In this document: positions 37,308 through 48,508 of the stretch, in pieces | Layout of the letters: every line of letters starts with the position of its first letter | How positions within the stretch are numbered: position 1 is the stretch's first letter | NCBI GenBank assembly: GCA_943735955.1 | Contig: OX030966.1 | Location: 2,545,511-2,609,510, forward strand | Origin: Piscicola geometra | Taxonomy: Eukaryota; Annelida; Clitellata; Hirudinida; Piscicolidae | Direction of reading: 5' to 3' | DNA length: 64,000 bases | Made by a program: the position numbers and the translations under genes | The notes under the pieces: generated by a model | Seen by the model: only the letters and a program-made list of their open reading frames with translations | What the model was told of the DNA's origin: nothing | Databases searched by the model: none

Positions 37308-37622
37308 ATAAAAAACATCTATTAAATAAAAAAACATCTATTAAATAAAAAAACATCTATTAAATAAAAAAACATCTATTAAATAAAAAAACATCTATTA
37401 AATAAAAAAACATCTATTAAATAAAAAAACATCTATTAAATAAAAAAACATCTATTAAATAAAAAAACATCTATTAAATAAAAAAACATCTATTAAATAA
37501 AAAAACATCTATTAAATAAAAAAACATCTATTAAAGAAAAAAACATCTATTAAATAAAAAAAAACATCTATTAAATAAAAAAACATCTATTAAATAAAAA
37601 AACATCTATTAAATAAAAAACA
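37308..37622. repeat. 19-bp tandem repeat
   Basis: About 17 near-identical copies of aaaaacatctattaaataa lie head to tail. One unit has attaaag instead of attaaat and one has a longer A run. The near identity suggests recent expansion. It lies just downstream of the EGF gene's stop codon on the minus strand, in its 3' UTR or an intron. Confidence 0.95.
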
Positions 37623-37743
37623 CTTTGTTTTTTTGAGTAAAAAAGCTATTATATCTTTTTTAATCAGACTCGTCAACAAAAATTTGTTCCCTTTGTGTAA
37701 AATTCAAAAATGACTCAAAAAGTATCCAATCGATGATTTGCTA

Positions 37744-39742
37744 TCATGAGTAGTCATTTAACTTGATATCGTTTGATTCGGTTTCTACAGAGTTGTCTCG
37801 GTTTTCACAAAAGTTCCCAAAGTATCCATCGTAACAACTACAAAGCATTACTTTGTTGGTCTTACGGTTGTGATTGTTGTAGTTTTTGTTGGAGTTGTAG
37901 GTGTGGTCCTTGTTGTTATTGTAGCTGTTGGATCTTTGGTGGTTTTTGTTATATTTGTTGGAGTATTTTTTGTTTCTGTTGTCGTTGTAGGTTTTGTTGT
38001 AGATACTTCTTTTCTTAACCACTTTTTTTCCCTCTCTCCAACCCCCTTTGAGAACTCCTTGACGGCTCTCACTTGCCTTATTTGATCTCTTCAATAACTC
38101 CTCATCCCTTCTCTCCATCCACTCATTTCCGTGATCAAGAATCTTGTTTTCTGCTACGTCATCGTACAACACCCGTCTTTTCCCCATTTTACTACCACTA
38201 CTATCCCTTCTTTCACTCCTTCTAGTACCGACCCTTCCATCATCCTCAAATCTACTCTCAGCAAGACCAACACCACTTGCTCCACCCTCACCATCACCAC
38301 TTGTTCCACTCTCACCGACACCACTACCCTCAGCTCCACTCTCACCACTGCCACCACCATTCCTCTCAGCTGCGTTGGCGTGATAGGGTAGAGGCGTCTC
38401 GATGAATAATGAGCAGACGCCTCTGTTGTTGCACCATCTGCTCTCGCATCTCAGAAACCTGCCTTGCTTGTTCCTGTGGAAGCTGTTGTAGTTGTAATTG
38501 TCGTCGCTAGGCATTGAAGAAAAGTTCTGTTGCTCTGAATCGAAATACATTTCTGAATTGTAGTTTAGTATTTCTAGTTGTTTAGTCATTTTATTAGTTG
38601 GTGTGTAGTGCTTTTTTACAAAGTAGTTGTAATTGTTGTATCTTTTATTTTGTGGATTTGCAGATGAAAAATTCGGAAGCTTGTTTGAATTTTGTTCAAG
38701 CTGCTTGTCTTGATTTTCTTTCGGAGGCATTTTTATGATTCCTGTGTAATGAAGGATGACATTGGAAACGTTTTCATGTGTTTTTGGTTCCTGTGATTTT
38801 TTTTGGTGTTCGTCTTGTGGAGTGGTTTGTTTTAGCTTCAAATGTTGTTGCTGCTTTGATGATTGTTGTTGTTGTTTTTGTTTGAGTTTTCGTTGATAAT
38901 TGAGATGTTTTCTTAGTTTTGATATCAATTCTGCATTATCAACATTTTGTTTACTTGTTTTTTGTTGTTGTTGTTGTTGTTGCTGCTGAGACATCGACTC
39001 ATTCAGTGCTTCTAGTTTTTTCACTAAAGTCTTCAAAAAGCTGGCATCTTCAGGCCTCATAGTTCCTCCATTTGAGTCATTTGCCACCTTACCGCGCATA
39101 TCAACTCGATCACGACCTCCATCACTATTCTTCCCATCATCAGCACTATCCGAATTACCAGCAACCTCTGCACCAACGATCAAACCACTAGAACCTTCGC
39201 CTGCATTGGCATCAGCAACACTGGCATTGACGAGGGCAACACTCTTTTGATTGTCTTTTTCTGGTGTTTCTCGGAACAACTTGTCGAATATGTAATCATA
39301 AAAAACTGTAGCCATTGTTTCACTGCTAGTCGCGGTGGTGGAAGCAGTAGTAGTGGCTGTGGTGGAAGCTGCTGTAGCTTTTGTAGTTGTAGTTGTTGTG
39401 GCTGCAGTTTCGTTGTCGTCATCGTCGTCGTCGTCATACCCAAACTGCTTCAGGATCACCCTCCAAACGTCAGACAACTTCGTGTTGTAATCATCATCAG
39501 CACCATCACCTTCTCTTTCCTTGCTTTTATTCAAAGCAATGATCCCAGTCTTCCTGGATCTGGCGGCACTATCATCAGCACCGCCACCACTAGAGTCTTC
39601 TTTGGAACCTTGACCGCCTACGCTGCCATTTGTAAAAGTGCCAATTTTGAATGAATTAATGATGTGGTTGCTGCTGTTTTTTGTATTTGTGTTGCTTTTT
39701 TTGTTAAGAGTCTTTTTAGTAGTGGGAGTAGAAGTAGTAGTA

Positions 39743-39797
<55 letters not shown>

Positions 39798-39799
39798 AT

Positions 39800-39855
<56 letters not shown>

Positions 39856-41940
39856 TATTGTTGTTGTAGTTGTTGTGGTAGTAGTTGTATTAGTAGTAGT
39901 AGTAGTTAATTTTGTGGTAGTGACGATGGTTTTGGTACTAGTAGTAATTGCAGTTGTAGTAATAGTAGTATTTGGAATAGATGAGAATGTAATGTGAGAA
40001 GGAAGTGCAGATTTATAGAGGTTATATCCCACACTCTCATAATTGTTAGCACTATTAGCACTGGCAACAGCGATCAATCGGCTGCTGCCAGTGCTTTTGC
40101 TTGAGCGCTTGTTGTCTGAATCGATTGATGAGATTTTGGTCACTTGGATGTTCAAAAGGGTTGTTTTTTCAGTAAATATTTGTTGTTGTGGGTTTTGTTG
40201 TTGTCGTGGTAGTTGTTGTAATGATGGTTGATGTGGAAGTTGTTGTTGTGACTGTTGCTGTGAAAGCGTTTGCTGCAACAGAAACTGCTCTTTTAGCTGA
40301 AGCTGTGGTAATTGTTCGTTAAGTAGTTGTGTTTGTTGCAATGGAAGTTTTTGAAAAGATATTTGTTGCTGTAGTGGTATCGGTTCAGATCCATATTCTA
40401 GTTTCACTTGGTGTGGTTGCTGTGGCATCTTAGGTTTCAGTAGTTGTTGTTGGGACTGTTGCCTATTTGGTTGCATTGAATTTTGATGGAGTTGAAGTTC
40501 AAAAACTTTTGCCTTGTCATTGTGTTCAGTCTTGTGGATTGGATCATCAAACGCTCTGTTTGCTTGAACCATCTCTCCACTGTTTTTTCCCTCACCACTG
40601 ATGTCTTTTCCGGAGTAGTCATGATTATGCTGTCTTATTGCCTGCATAACAGAGTCTACACTGTCGCCAACCTCCATCTTCTGGTCATCTCTTTCTCCAC
40701 TCACACCCCTTCGTCCATCTCTTCCATTGCCGCCTCTCCAACCCACATCACCAACATCTCCATTTTCAACATCGTCATCACTCGCCTCTTCCCCATCTTT
40801 GTGATTCCTCAACCATTTCTCGACGTAGTCGTTTGGAGGCAGTGTGGTGGTGTTCTCTGGCAGCTTGAAGTCTCCTTTGATGATCTCCTTCACTGGCACC
40901 ACCTGCTTCATCAGCCTCCGCAGCAGTTCTTTTTTGTCGGTCGTTTCTTCCTCTTCTTCTTCTTCCTCTTTCTCCCTCTCGTTTTCTTCCTTGAAGTCCA
41001 CACTGGCCCTGGTAGTTTGCATCTCACCATATTCCTTCTCACTTCTTTTCTCCCTTCCTCCATTCAGCACTTCATCTCCATTGCTCTCTTCAGTGCCCCT
41101 TCTACCTATCCTGCTTTTCAACTTTTTCTTGAGGATTTTTAAAAAGTTGTTTTTATTCTCCTCGATTTCTTTTGCATCCCATCCTTCATCATCATCAGCA
41201 CCCCCATCTCTGCCAAAGTACCATCCATCCTCTTTTCTTATTTCTCTTTTTATCACTTTGTCATGTTTCGGTACGTTGTTGTTGTTGTTGTTGTTTTTGT
41301 TGTCAAGAATGTTGTTGTCGATGTAGTCGTTCACTTCCTGTTTGTCCTCGAACACCTGGTAGTCGCCATAGTAACCTTCGTCCTTGTCTTGATTGTAGTC
41401 TTCAAGCACTATTTCATCCCCACTACCACCACCACCACACTCCCCCACTCCATTGCCATTGCATGCCTTCCCTTCCTGCCTACTACTACTACTACCACCA
41501 CCACCACCACCATCACTTCCATACTCTCTCACACCCGCGTCTAAGACATCAACATCATTGTAATACTTTACCTTCTCTGTAACGCTGTCGATGTAACGAT
41601 CGACGTTGTCGTTACCGATGAAGTTCTGGGCATCGATACTTACCTCGTTATTCGCCTTCTTCATCGTGTCATTTTCGGCTTTCAATTCTTCTTTGTAGTT
41701 TATGTCGTTGTAAATACTGACGTCATAATCTCCTTCTCCTTCATTTCTTTTCTGCATTTTTCTTTTATTTTCCGTTCTTTCCATCTCTCTATCCTCCACC
41801 CTCACTAAAGTTCGGCTGCCTCTCCATTCAGACCTGTCTTGGGAGTTTGTTACACCAGTTGATGAAACACCGGCAAAGGAAGCGAGAAATGCTAGAGAAA
41901 GTAGGAGAAGGGAGGTCGTTTTGAGACTTTTAAGACACAT
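37744..41940 (-). CDS. Secreted or surface low-complexity protein, one EGF domain
   Basis: An open frame of 1398 codons starts at the first ATG with a signal peptide (MCLKSLKTTSLLLLSLAFLA, cut near residue 27). Then come an acidic and Gly-rich stretch, an E run near 318-337, a Gln-rich part (about 490-583), a Thr run (about 668-741) encoded by (ACT)n, a second Thr/Ala part (about 840-867), poly-Gln near 983-994, and Asn/Tyr/Lys-rich C-terminal parts. Six cysteines of one EGF-like domain lie at 1165, 1170, 1176 and 1367, 1369, 1378 (CESRWCNNRGVC and CSCYDGYFGNFC). Spacing is canonical except that 190 residues separate the third and fourth. Thr-rich runs suggest a mucin-like extracellular stalk. 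No orthologue recognised. It may be longer, see the exons at 35024-37028. Confidence 0.85.
38956..38992 (-). repeat. Poly-Gln tract in the EGF gene
   Basis: A (CAA/CAG)n run encoding about 11 consecutive glutamines, mostly pure CAA, within the coding frame. Confidence 0.8.
39717..39935 (-). repeat. (ACT)n tract encoding poly-Thr in the EGF gene
   Basis: On the + strand the sequence is gtagtagtagtag over most of about 200 bp, read on the minus strand as ACT/ACA/ACC threonine codons with occasional Ser and Ile. The pure trinucleotide repeat also leaves poly-Val and poly-Ser frames open on the other strand, which are shadows. Slippage should make this tract length-variable between individuals. 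Confidence 0.95.
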
Positions 41941-43109
41941 GCTCCTTCTTTGAGATCACTTAAGGGTTTTTAATTTTCAATTAAATATTTGATAGATTGT
42001 TTAGTTCGATGTGTCTTGACAATCTCCTATGCATATTCAATAGAAATGAAATATTAGGTGGCTTCAATCCCGTCTATAGAATCATAAAGGAAAAAAAATC
42101 GATAAATTTTAATATTATTATTATTATTATTAAAAGATGCCCGTTGCTTTGATGAAGGGCGCCTTTATAAATCTCTACATTCATACATTTGATGATTTTC
42201 AATTATTTAAATAAAGATAATTCCTTTAATCATTTCCTCCACCTAATTGGTTTCTTTAGTGTCAGTTTCATACTAGAATTTGTTTGAATTAAAATATCTT
42301 TCAATTTATTATTTTATTTTGATTCAATTTTTTTAAACAAAAAAATTGTTGTGGTTATAAATTTGTTTTTCGTACAAAATCTCACTTATATTGTGGACTT
42401 TATTAAATTTTATAGCATTATAAGAAGTAATTAGAATAATTTTTATGCCTATGAGTTTGTTAACTTTTTATTAAAATAAAGAATTTTTGTTTATAATAAA
42501 CATTCATTGACATTTTTGAAATTTGTTTATTAAACATGAACGTCATTCAGCTATTGCTTATAATTATTTATTTAAGCTTCATTTTAAAAATTGTTCTTAT
42601 TTGAATTTTTTCATTTCATAATAAGTGTTTGTAATTAAATTCATTTTTCAAGGAATTGCGCGGGTTTAAAATATTGTTAAAAGTAATTTAATTTTAATTT
42701 TTTATCTTTCCATTTCATCTTTCCAATTTTTGTTTTTAAATAATATCTATAAAAATTATGAATGAAAATCAAAATATTCTTCAAATGGATTCTTTTTACC
42801 CTTCAAAAGTTTCACTTGAAATTTCTTGGACCTGTTGAAACTTGTCAAGAACTAAAGTTTAGTTACTAAACTTTAAAAGCATTTAGGGAAAAGTTAAAAC
42901 TAATGATAATTTTTAATGAAATAAAGACCTAACTAAAATGTAAGTTTTAAAACAGATTAAGTTATCAAAGACTGCACAGTTTATTTTATTCAAATTTTAT
43001 AATCAATCATTCTTTAAAAAAGACACGAGTTTCTTCAAACTGTACAATTAGGCGGTTTTCAAATTAAACATTTTGTTTTTATTTGTTGCATGCATGCAAT
43101 GGCATCTAG
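41941..43109. other. Region between the EGF gene start and the first clear STIL exon
   Basis: It contains the 5' flank of the EGF gene (minus strand, upstream of 41940) and AT-rich sequence before the STIL acceptor at 43108. An (ATT)n run lies at 42108-42133. No open frame resembling the missing STIL N-terminal domain is visible, so this is promoter or intron. Confidence 0.5.
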
Positions 43110-44847
43110 GAACATATTTTATGTTGAAGAAGGAGACCCTGATTATGAAGGCTGGAATGAAGGTGCAACTAAAAGAACTATGAATAATGGAAGCAAAAGT
43201 CTCCAAGAAAGTTCTACTGGCAGTGATAATGATGATGATGATGATGACTTGGACATTACTCCTAGGACTGTAGAGCCAGTATTAAACAATGAAAAAGTTT
43301 GTGTGAACTTTTTCCATTAAATAAAAAATTACCCAATTATTGTGCTTATTAAATAATCTTTCATCATTATTCAAGTATTTTGCTTATTAAATACTTTTTA
43401 ATAATTGTTTAAAATCTTTTTTCAATGCTGCAGTTCATCCCCATCTCACCTTCCGTGCCCGATGTCACTCTCCTCTTTGACATTCCTTACGCTCCTCTGG
43501 ATGGCAACAACACACAAAACGTATCTGCTGCTTCTCTCAACAACACAAGAACACCAACTTCTAACTATTCTCAGCCTTCTTTTATGGAACAATCAAATTC
43601 AACTGATCAGCAACTACAACAACAAAAAAGAGTTGATAAACAACAATATCAGACACAACAAAATGCCCAAATAATGGCTCCATCTAGAGCCTACCATCCG
43701 AATCATTATCAACCTCAACAAGAACAACAATTTAGAAATTTTAATTCATCTTCACAACAACAACCTGAACGTAAACTACAAAAACCCCAAATTTTTCAAC
43801 AACAAGAAGTTGAACACAAAATACAACAACTATCACATTTTCAACAAAAATTTACTTCTAACTACCCACAATTCTATTCTACTACTCCTACAATCTCATC
43901 CATCAATCAATCCCAAAATCACTTACAACACTCATATTTTCCACAAGCACAACTTCTACGACAATCATCAAATAATTTACTACCACAAAAACTAAGTCAT
44001 CAACAACCACAACAACTCCACAATCAACAACCACAACAACTAATAAATCAACCACCACAACAACTAACAAATCAACTACCACAACAACTAACAAATCAAC
44101 TACCACCACAACTAACAAATCAACTACCACCACAACTAACAAATCAACTACCACAACAACTAACAAATCAACTACCACAACAACTAACAAATCAACTACC
44201 ACCACAACTAACAAATCAACTACCACCACAACAAGCACCTAAAAGTCTACCAAGAGCAAGGATCCTTCAGACAGACCAGTTCCAGCAACTCACCTCACTC
44301 GACCCACCCCCACTCGCCCAACTAACCACACAGCATCCCAAATCCATTCTCAAGACACCCAAAAATAATATTAATGTTGATAATAATAATAAAAATAATA
44401 AGAATATTGTTACTGTTGATGGAAATTATGATAATAAAAATACTACTACTACTAATAATAATAATGAGGGGATTCACATTTATGATGAGAAAATTAATAA
44501 TTCAAATAAAAATCTGGCCAACAAAAGCAACACCGCCATTAATTTTATAGTCAAAAATATAAATAACGCGGCAAAAGGTGTGAAAAAAGTGAAAAAGAAT
44601 AAGCTAAAAGACAGCAATAGAGATGTGACTATCAAAAAGAATAATAAAAATAATAATTTCGGTATTAACAATGAAACTCTAAAAGTCAAGAAAGGACAAA
44701 TCACTGAATCAGACAGCAACATCAATAGTTATAATAATAATGATAATAATGGTCATACTAATAAAAGCAACGATGCTGCCTCTAGTGTGGAAGAGGCTAA
44801 TGATTCCACAACTTCTACTAACACGCATTCTTTCACTACCACTACCT

Positions 44848-44896
<49 letters not shown>

Positions 44897-46554
44897 CACT
44901 ACTACTACTAATAATAATAATAATATTAATTATAATAATATTATTAATAATAATAATAAGAATACTGCCACTACTTATTCTACAAACACTAGCAATGCTT
45001 GTATTCCCACTTTCAATGATTATGGAAAAACTTCTCAAAACAAGAACTTAACTGATGGTGATAGTGATGATGACGATGATGACGACGATGACGATGATGA
45101 TAGCGACGATGAGGGTTGTGAGGATGATAATGGTGTGACAAGTAAAGGTAATGATGTTTTAAAGGTGCAAAAATCGCTGCAAAAACCTTCTATGATACGA
45201 GATTCACATACTCTGCGAACATCATTACAACAACATCCATCATCACAATTACAAAACCCAACATCACAATTACAACAACAACTATCACCAGATTTACAAA
45301 ACCCAACATCACAAATACAAGAACAACACTTATTGCAACAACTATCATTACAACAGCAACAACCATCGTCATTACCATCCCAATACCAACAACAATCTCA
45401 ATTTCAGCCCTATTTACTACCACAACAACAATTTCAAGCACAACAACAACTACAACAATTCCAAGCACAACCACAACTGCAACAATTCCAAGCACAACAA
45501 CAATTACCTTTACAACCGCAACAGCAACATAAACTCTTTCAACAACAACAATTTGAACTACAACAGCAACAAACACTCTTTCAACAACATCAACCTTTTC
45601 AACAACAACAACAACCTTTTCAACAACCCATTGTTTATCCACTCGACATATACAAACTTCTTCTCGATCAACAAAACGAATTAAAATTATTGAGGCAAGA
45701 ATTGGCAACTTTGAAAAGAGAAAACAAAAATGATGTGCCTAATTGTTCGGACATTAAGGTCGGCAAGGAAAATCGTGATAATGAAAGTTTAAAGGAAGAA
45801 ATCAGCGCTTCAAAAACTAAAAATAAAATAAGTCGTTTAAAGAATGGGAACAGTGTTGGTGGCAATAGTGGTGAGGATGATGATGATGATGACGAGGAAG
45901 AGGATAATGACGGCCATGGGGATGAAAATCAGATGAATTTCCCAGCCATTTTTGCCAACAACAAAAACTCACCGGTCAACAAGACACAAGGAAACAGGCT
46001 ACAAATCAATAACTACAATACAAAAGCGCCTGTATCCGCACACAACAATCCCAACTACATTCACAACCCCACCAACAACAACAACAACCCCACCAACAAC
46101 AACAACCCCACCAACAACAACAACACCAACAACAACAACACCACCAACAACCACACCACTGCGACCACCTTCACAGAAATCCATCTCTCAGGTTCCCTTG
46201 AACCTCCCTCCACCACCACCCTCCCTTCTCTCACCCTCCACCACCTGCCTGACTTCACCCACAACTCCCACCAGCCACTGTTCGTTTGTTGTGCCTTCAT
46301 GCCTTATCTATTATAAATTATAATAATCTGTATTATAAGTTATAATATAAGTTATAACAAAATGTATTATAATTTATAATATTGTCTAATAAATATTTGA
46401 ATGCGTTTGAATGAATTATTTATTATATGGGATAATATTATTATTTATCATAATATTATTATTTCATTATTTTAAAAAAATAATTTTATTATTCCCAGGG
46501 AAATCTCGAACATTACAACTGCCAGTCGTATCCATGACAACAATGATGATGACA

Positions 46555-46586
<32 letters not shown>

Positions 46587-48331
46587 AGCAGTGGTGATGA
46601 TAGTGATGATGAAGAGAGTGGTGGTGGTAATGATGATGACATAAGGGAGTTAACAAGGAGGCAGTTACTCGGCATGGGAATTGACCCGGACCTTTTGAGC
46701 AGCTTGTGAGTGATGATGATTGTGATGATGGTTATGATAATGATTATTATGATGTTTCTTATAATGATGGTAAGGATGATTATGATATAATTGTTATTCA
46801 TTTTGCAAAATAAATATGCACATAAATTACTGTCTTCGAAATAAATCATAAATTATTTATAATAAGAGTGAAAAATGTAGAATGTAAATGGCGCATTAAA
46901 AATAATTTCAACACCGCAACATTCCACTCAGTATTTGCAACAACAACAACAACGGTAATAACAACAACAACGGCAAAAACAACAACAACACGATGGGATT
47001 CAACTCCTATGACAACAGCATCATCATCCCCACCATCAACCACAAATCTATCCTGGATCCTTTGGGATCATCAGCATCATCATCATCATCAGAAGGTAAT
47101 GGCGTCAACACTGGCAAGAGATCAGGTCGTAGTAAAGATGGCAGAAAGAGCAAATTCAAAGGTAGAATCTTTTCTAATTGAATCAGCTTATAATACTAGA
47201 TCACCCCTCTATTTCTCACTACTCATCACCCCCCCTCCCTTCCCTCCATCCCTCTCCCATTAGCTCCGCCCACTCCCTGTTCCAGCCAATCGGAGGTGAG
47301 CATGCACATGAACAGACACGCCCTCAAGTACCTCAGTGACCAGCAACTTACGCTATTGGCTAGGAGGTCCAGGTGAGGGGGACATTTCTTTCTTCAGTTT
47401 TGTTTGATTTTCTTTTTCAAAACTGATCTAGAAGCGAATCTATCTTCTAAATGGCGAGCGGGTTGGCTTAGATGGTAAAGTCATTGGACCTGCAACTTGA
47501 AGGTCGCCAGTTCGAAACCCTGTTGAGCCAAATGTGCCTATATTTAGTTTTACTTGAGGAATTTTTTTCATGAGCTGATGAGACAAAAGACGTGGAGCGA
47601 TCTAGAGATACTTGTGTGCCTGATTGCTCAGTCATTAAAAAATAAGTCTTTAAATATGTATTTAAACATCTATTCATTAGTTATTAATTATTTTAAACAT
47701 TACTTTTTTATTTATAAATATATATAAAAGTTTATTTAATGATAATAAAATCATTACTTACAGGCCCAAGCCTTCCTCTCATGGCAAAGATCATCATCAT
47801 CATCATGGCAAAGATCATCATCATCATCATCATCATGGCAAAGATCATCATCATCATCATCATGGCAAAGATCATCATCAGGGTCAGCAGACCAAGGAAA
47901 CAGCACTGAACTTCAACAAATTCTCGTTCGCTAGTCGCAAGTTTCTTGAAAAGATTTTGAGTGATGGAGGTGCTGCTGATGAGGATGATAGAGGAGCTGC
48001 TGATGATGATGATAGAGGAGCTGGTGATGATGATGATAGAGGAGCTGGTGATGATGATGATGAGAGAAGGGGTGGAGTAGAGAATAGAAACAAAGAAAGA
48101 GTGAATAATTTTGCAAAAAATAAAAATCATATTCAAATCAATGATAATAATCTTAATAATAATATTAATAATAAATACAATAATTTTAACGACCATAATG
48201 TAAATAATGTTCCTGATAAAAGGCGTGAAAACAAAGCGAGCAGAAGCAAAGGTGGTGATGATAATAGTGTCCAAGCATCGCCTAGACTTTTAGACATTGA
48301 GAGACTGCGAGAGTTGCCGAAATTGCTCTAG
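43110..48331 (+). CDS. STIL: STIL-like centriole duplication protein, missing N-terminus
   Basis: STIL (Ana2/SAS-5) links PLK4 and SAS-6 in centriole assembly. Six exons fit in phase: 43110-43296, 43434-46279 (this donor least certain), 46499-46705, 46932-47161, 47264-47372, 47764-48331; 1381 residues plus stop. Blocks recognised against vertebrate STIL, in order: PSVPDVTLLFD; coiled coil DIYKLLLDQQNELKLLRQEL; RRQLLGMGID; VSMHMNRHALKYLSDQQL (human ALKYLNENQL); STAN motif FNKFSFASRKFLEKIL; and the C-terminus LLDIERLRELPKLL. Between them are long Gln, Asn, Thr and Asp tracts, an NQLPQQLT octapeptide array and a HGKDHHHHH array just before the STAN motif. The conserved N-terminal domain is not adjacent; upstream exons must lie left of 43110 or beyond the window. 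An AATAAA lies 21 bases after the stop. The gene converges with the ankyrin gene. Confidence 0.9.
44025..44232 (+). repeat. 24-bp coding minisatellite in STIL
   Basis: About eight copies of a 24-bp unit (cacaacaactaacaaatcaa core) encode NQLPQQLT or NQLPPQLT in frame. Units alternate between PQQ and PPQ types. It expands the Gln-rich linker upstream of the coiled coil. Confidence 0.9.
44836..44912 (+). repeat. (ACT)n poly-Thr tract in STIL
   Basis: A nearly pure (ACT)n run encodes over 20 threonines and passes into an (AAT)n asparagine run. The neighbouring EGF gene carries the same codon repeat for Thr, although the proteins are unrelated. Confidence 0.9.
45057..45110 (+). repeat. (GAT/GAC)n poly-Asp tract in STIL
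   Basis: A GAT/GAC run encodes about a dozen aspartates broken by Ser. Similar Asp runs occur at 43225-43250, 45877-45905 and 46540-46585 within the same gene. Confidence 0.85.
47455..47535 (+). repeat. tRNA-like sequence in a STIL intron, probable SINE head
   Basis: The run ggttggcttagatggtaaag holds an A-box match (TGGCTTAGATGG) and, 36 bases on, cagttcgaaaccctgttgag holds a B-box match (GTTCGAAACC). Outer bases tggctt and gagcca can pair weakly and gacct/aggtc can form an anticodon-like stem with a nine-base loop. That loop is too large for a normal tRNA, so a tRNA-derived SINE is more likely than a working gene. Confidence 0.5.
47786..47882 (+). repeat. Coding repeat for HGKD plus poly-His
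   Basis: Units of catggcaaagat followed by (cat)n encode HGKDH with five to seven further His, four times, immediately upstream of the STAN motif in the last STIL exon. The cat trinucleotide run length differs between units. Confidence 0.9.
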
Positions 48332-48351
48332 CGCTTAATTCAGTTTTTAAT

Positions 48352-48357
48352 AATAAA
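48352..48357 (+). promoter_or_regulatory. Candidate STIL polyadenylation signal
   Basis: AATAAA lies 21 bases downstream of the STIL stop codon. The position is plausible for a short 3' UTR in a convergent pair, where the next gene's stop is at 48509 on the other strand. Confidence 0.4.
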
Positions 48358-48508
48358 TTTACTTTTTAATTTACATTTTTTCGTTTTATCACTTGCAATC
48401 TAGTGTATGAATTCATGGGTGTGCAAATGGTTTCGCAAATTTTGTACAACCTTCAAATAAAAAGCTTCTCTCCCGCCTTTCCGTCCCACCATCGTCCATG
48501 CAAGCTCT

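Noticed and set aside
39638..39997. Poly-Val and poly-Ser frames on the + strand
   Set aside because: They are shadows of the (ACT)n poly-Thr tract read on the minus strand in a frame with a signal peptide and EGF cysteines.
43903..44238. A minus-strand Val/Leu repeat protein (LLVVVVVD units)
   Set aside because: It is the antisense of the STIL NQLPQQLT minisatellite.
46868..47263. A Thr-rich 131-codon + strand frame starting at 46868
   Set aside because: The correct frame of this segment is set by the strong donor at 46705 and by phase with the later STIL exons. The Thr-rich frame is an alternative reading of (CAA)n.
47455..47535. A functional tRNA gene
   Set aside because: A and B boxes are present, but the acceptor stem is weak and the anticodon-like loop has nine bases. 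A SINE head is more likely.
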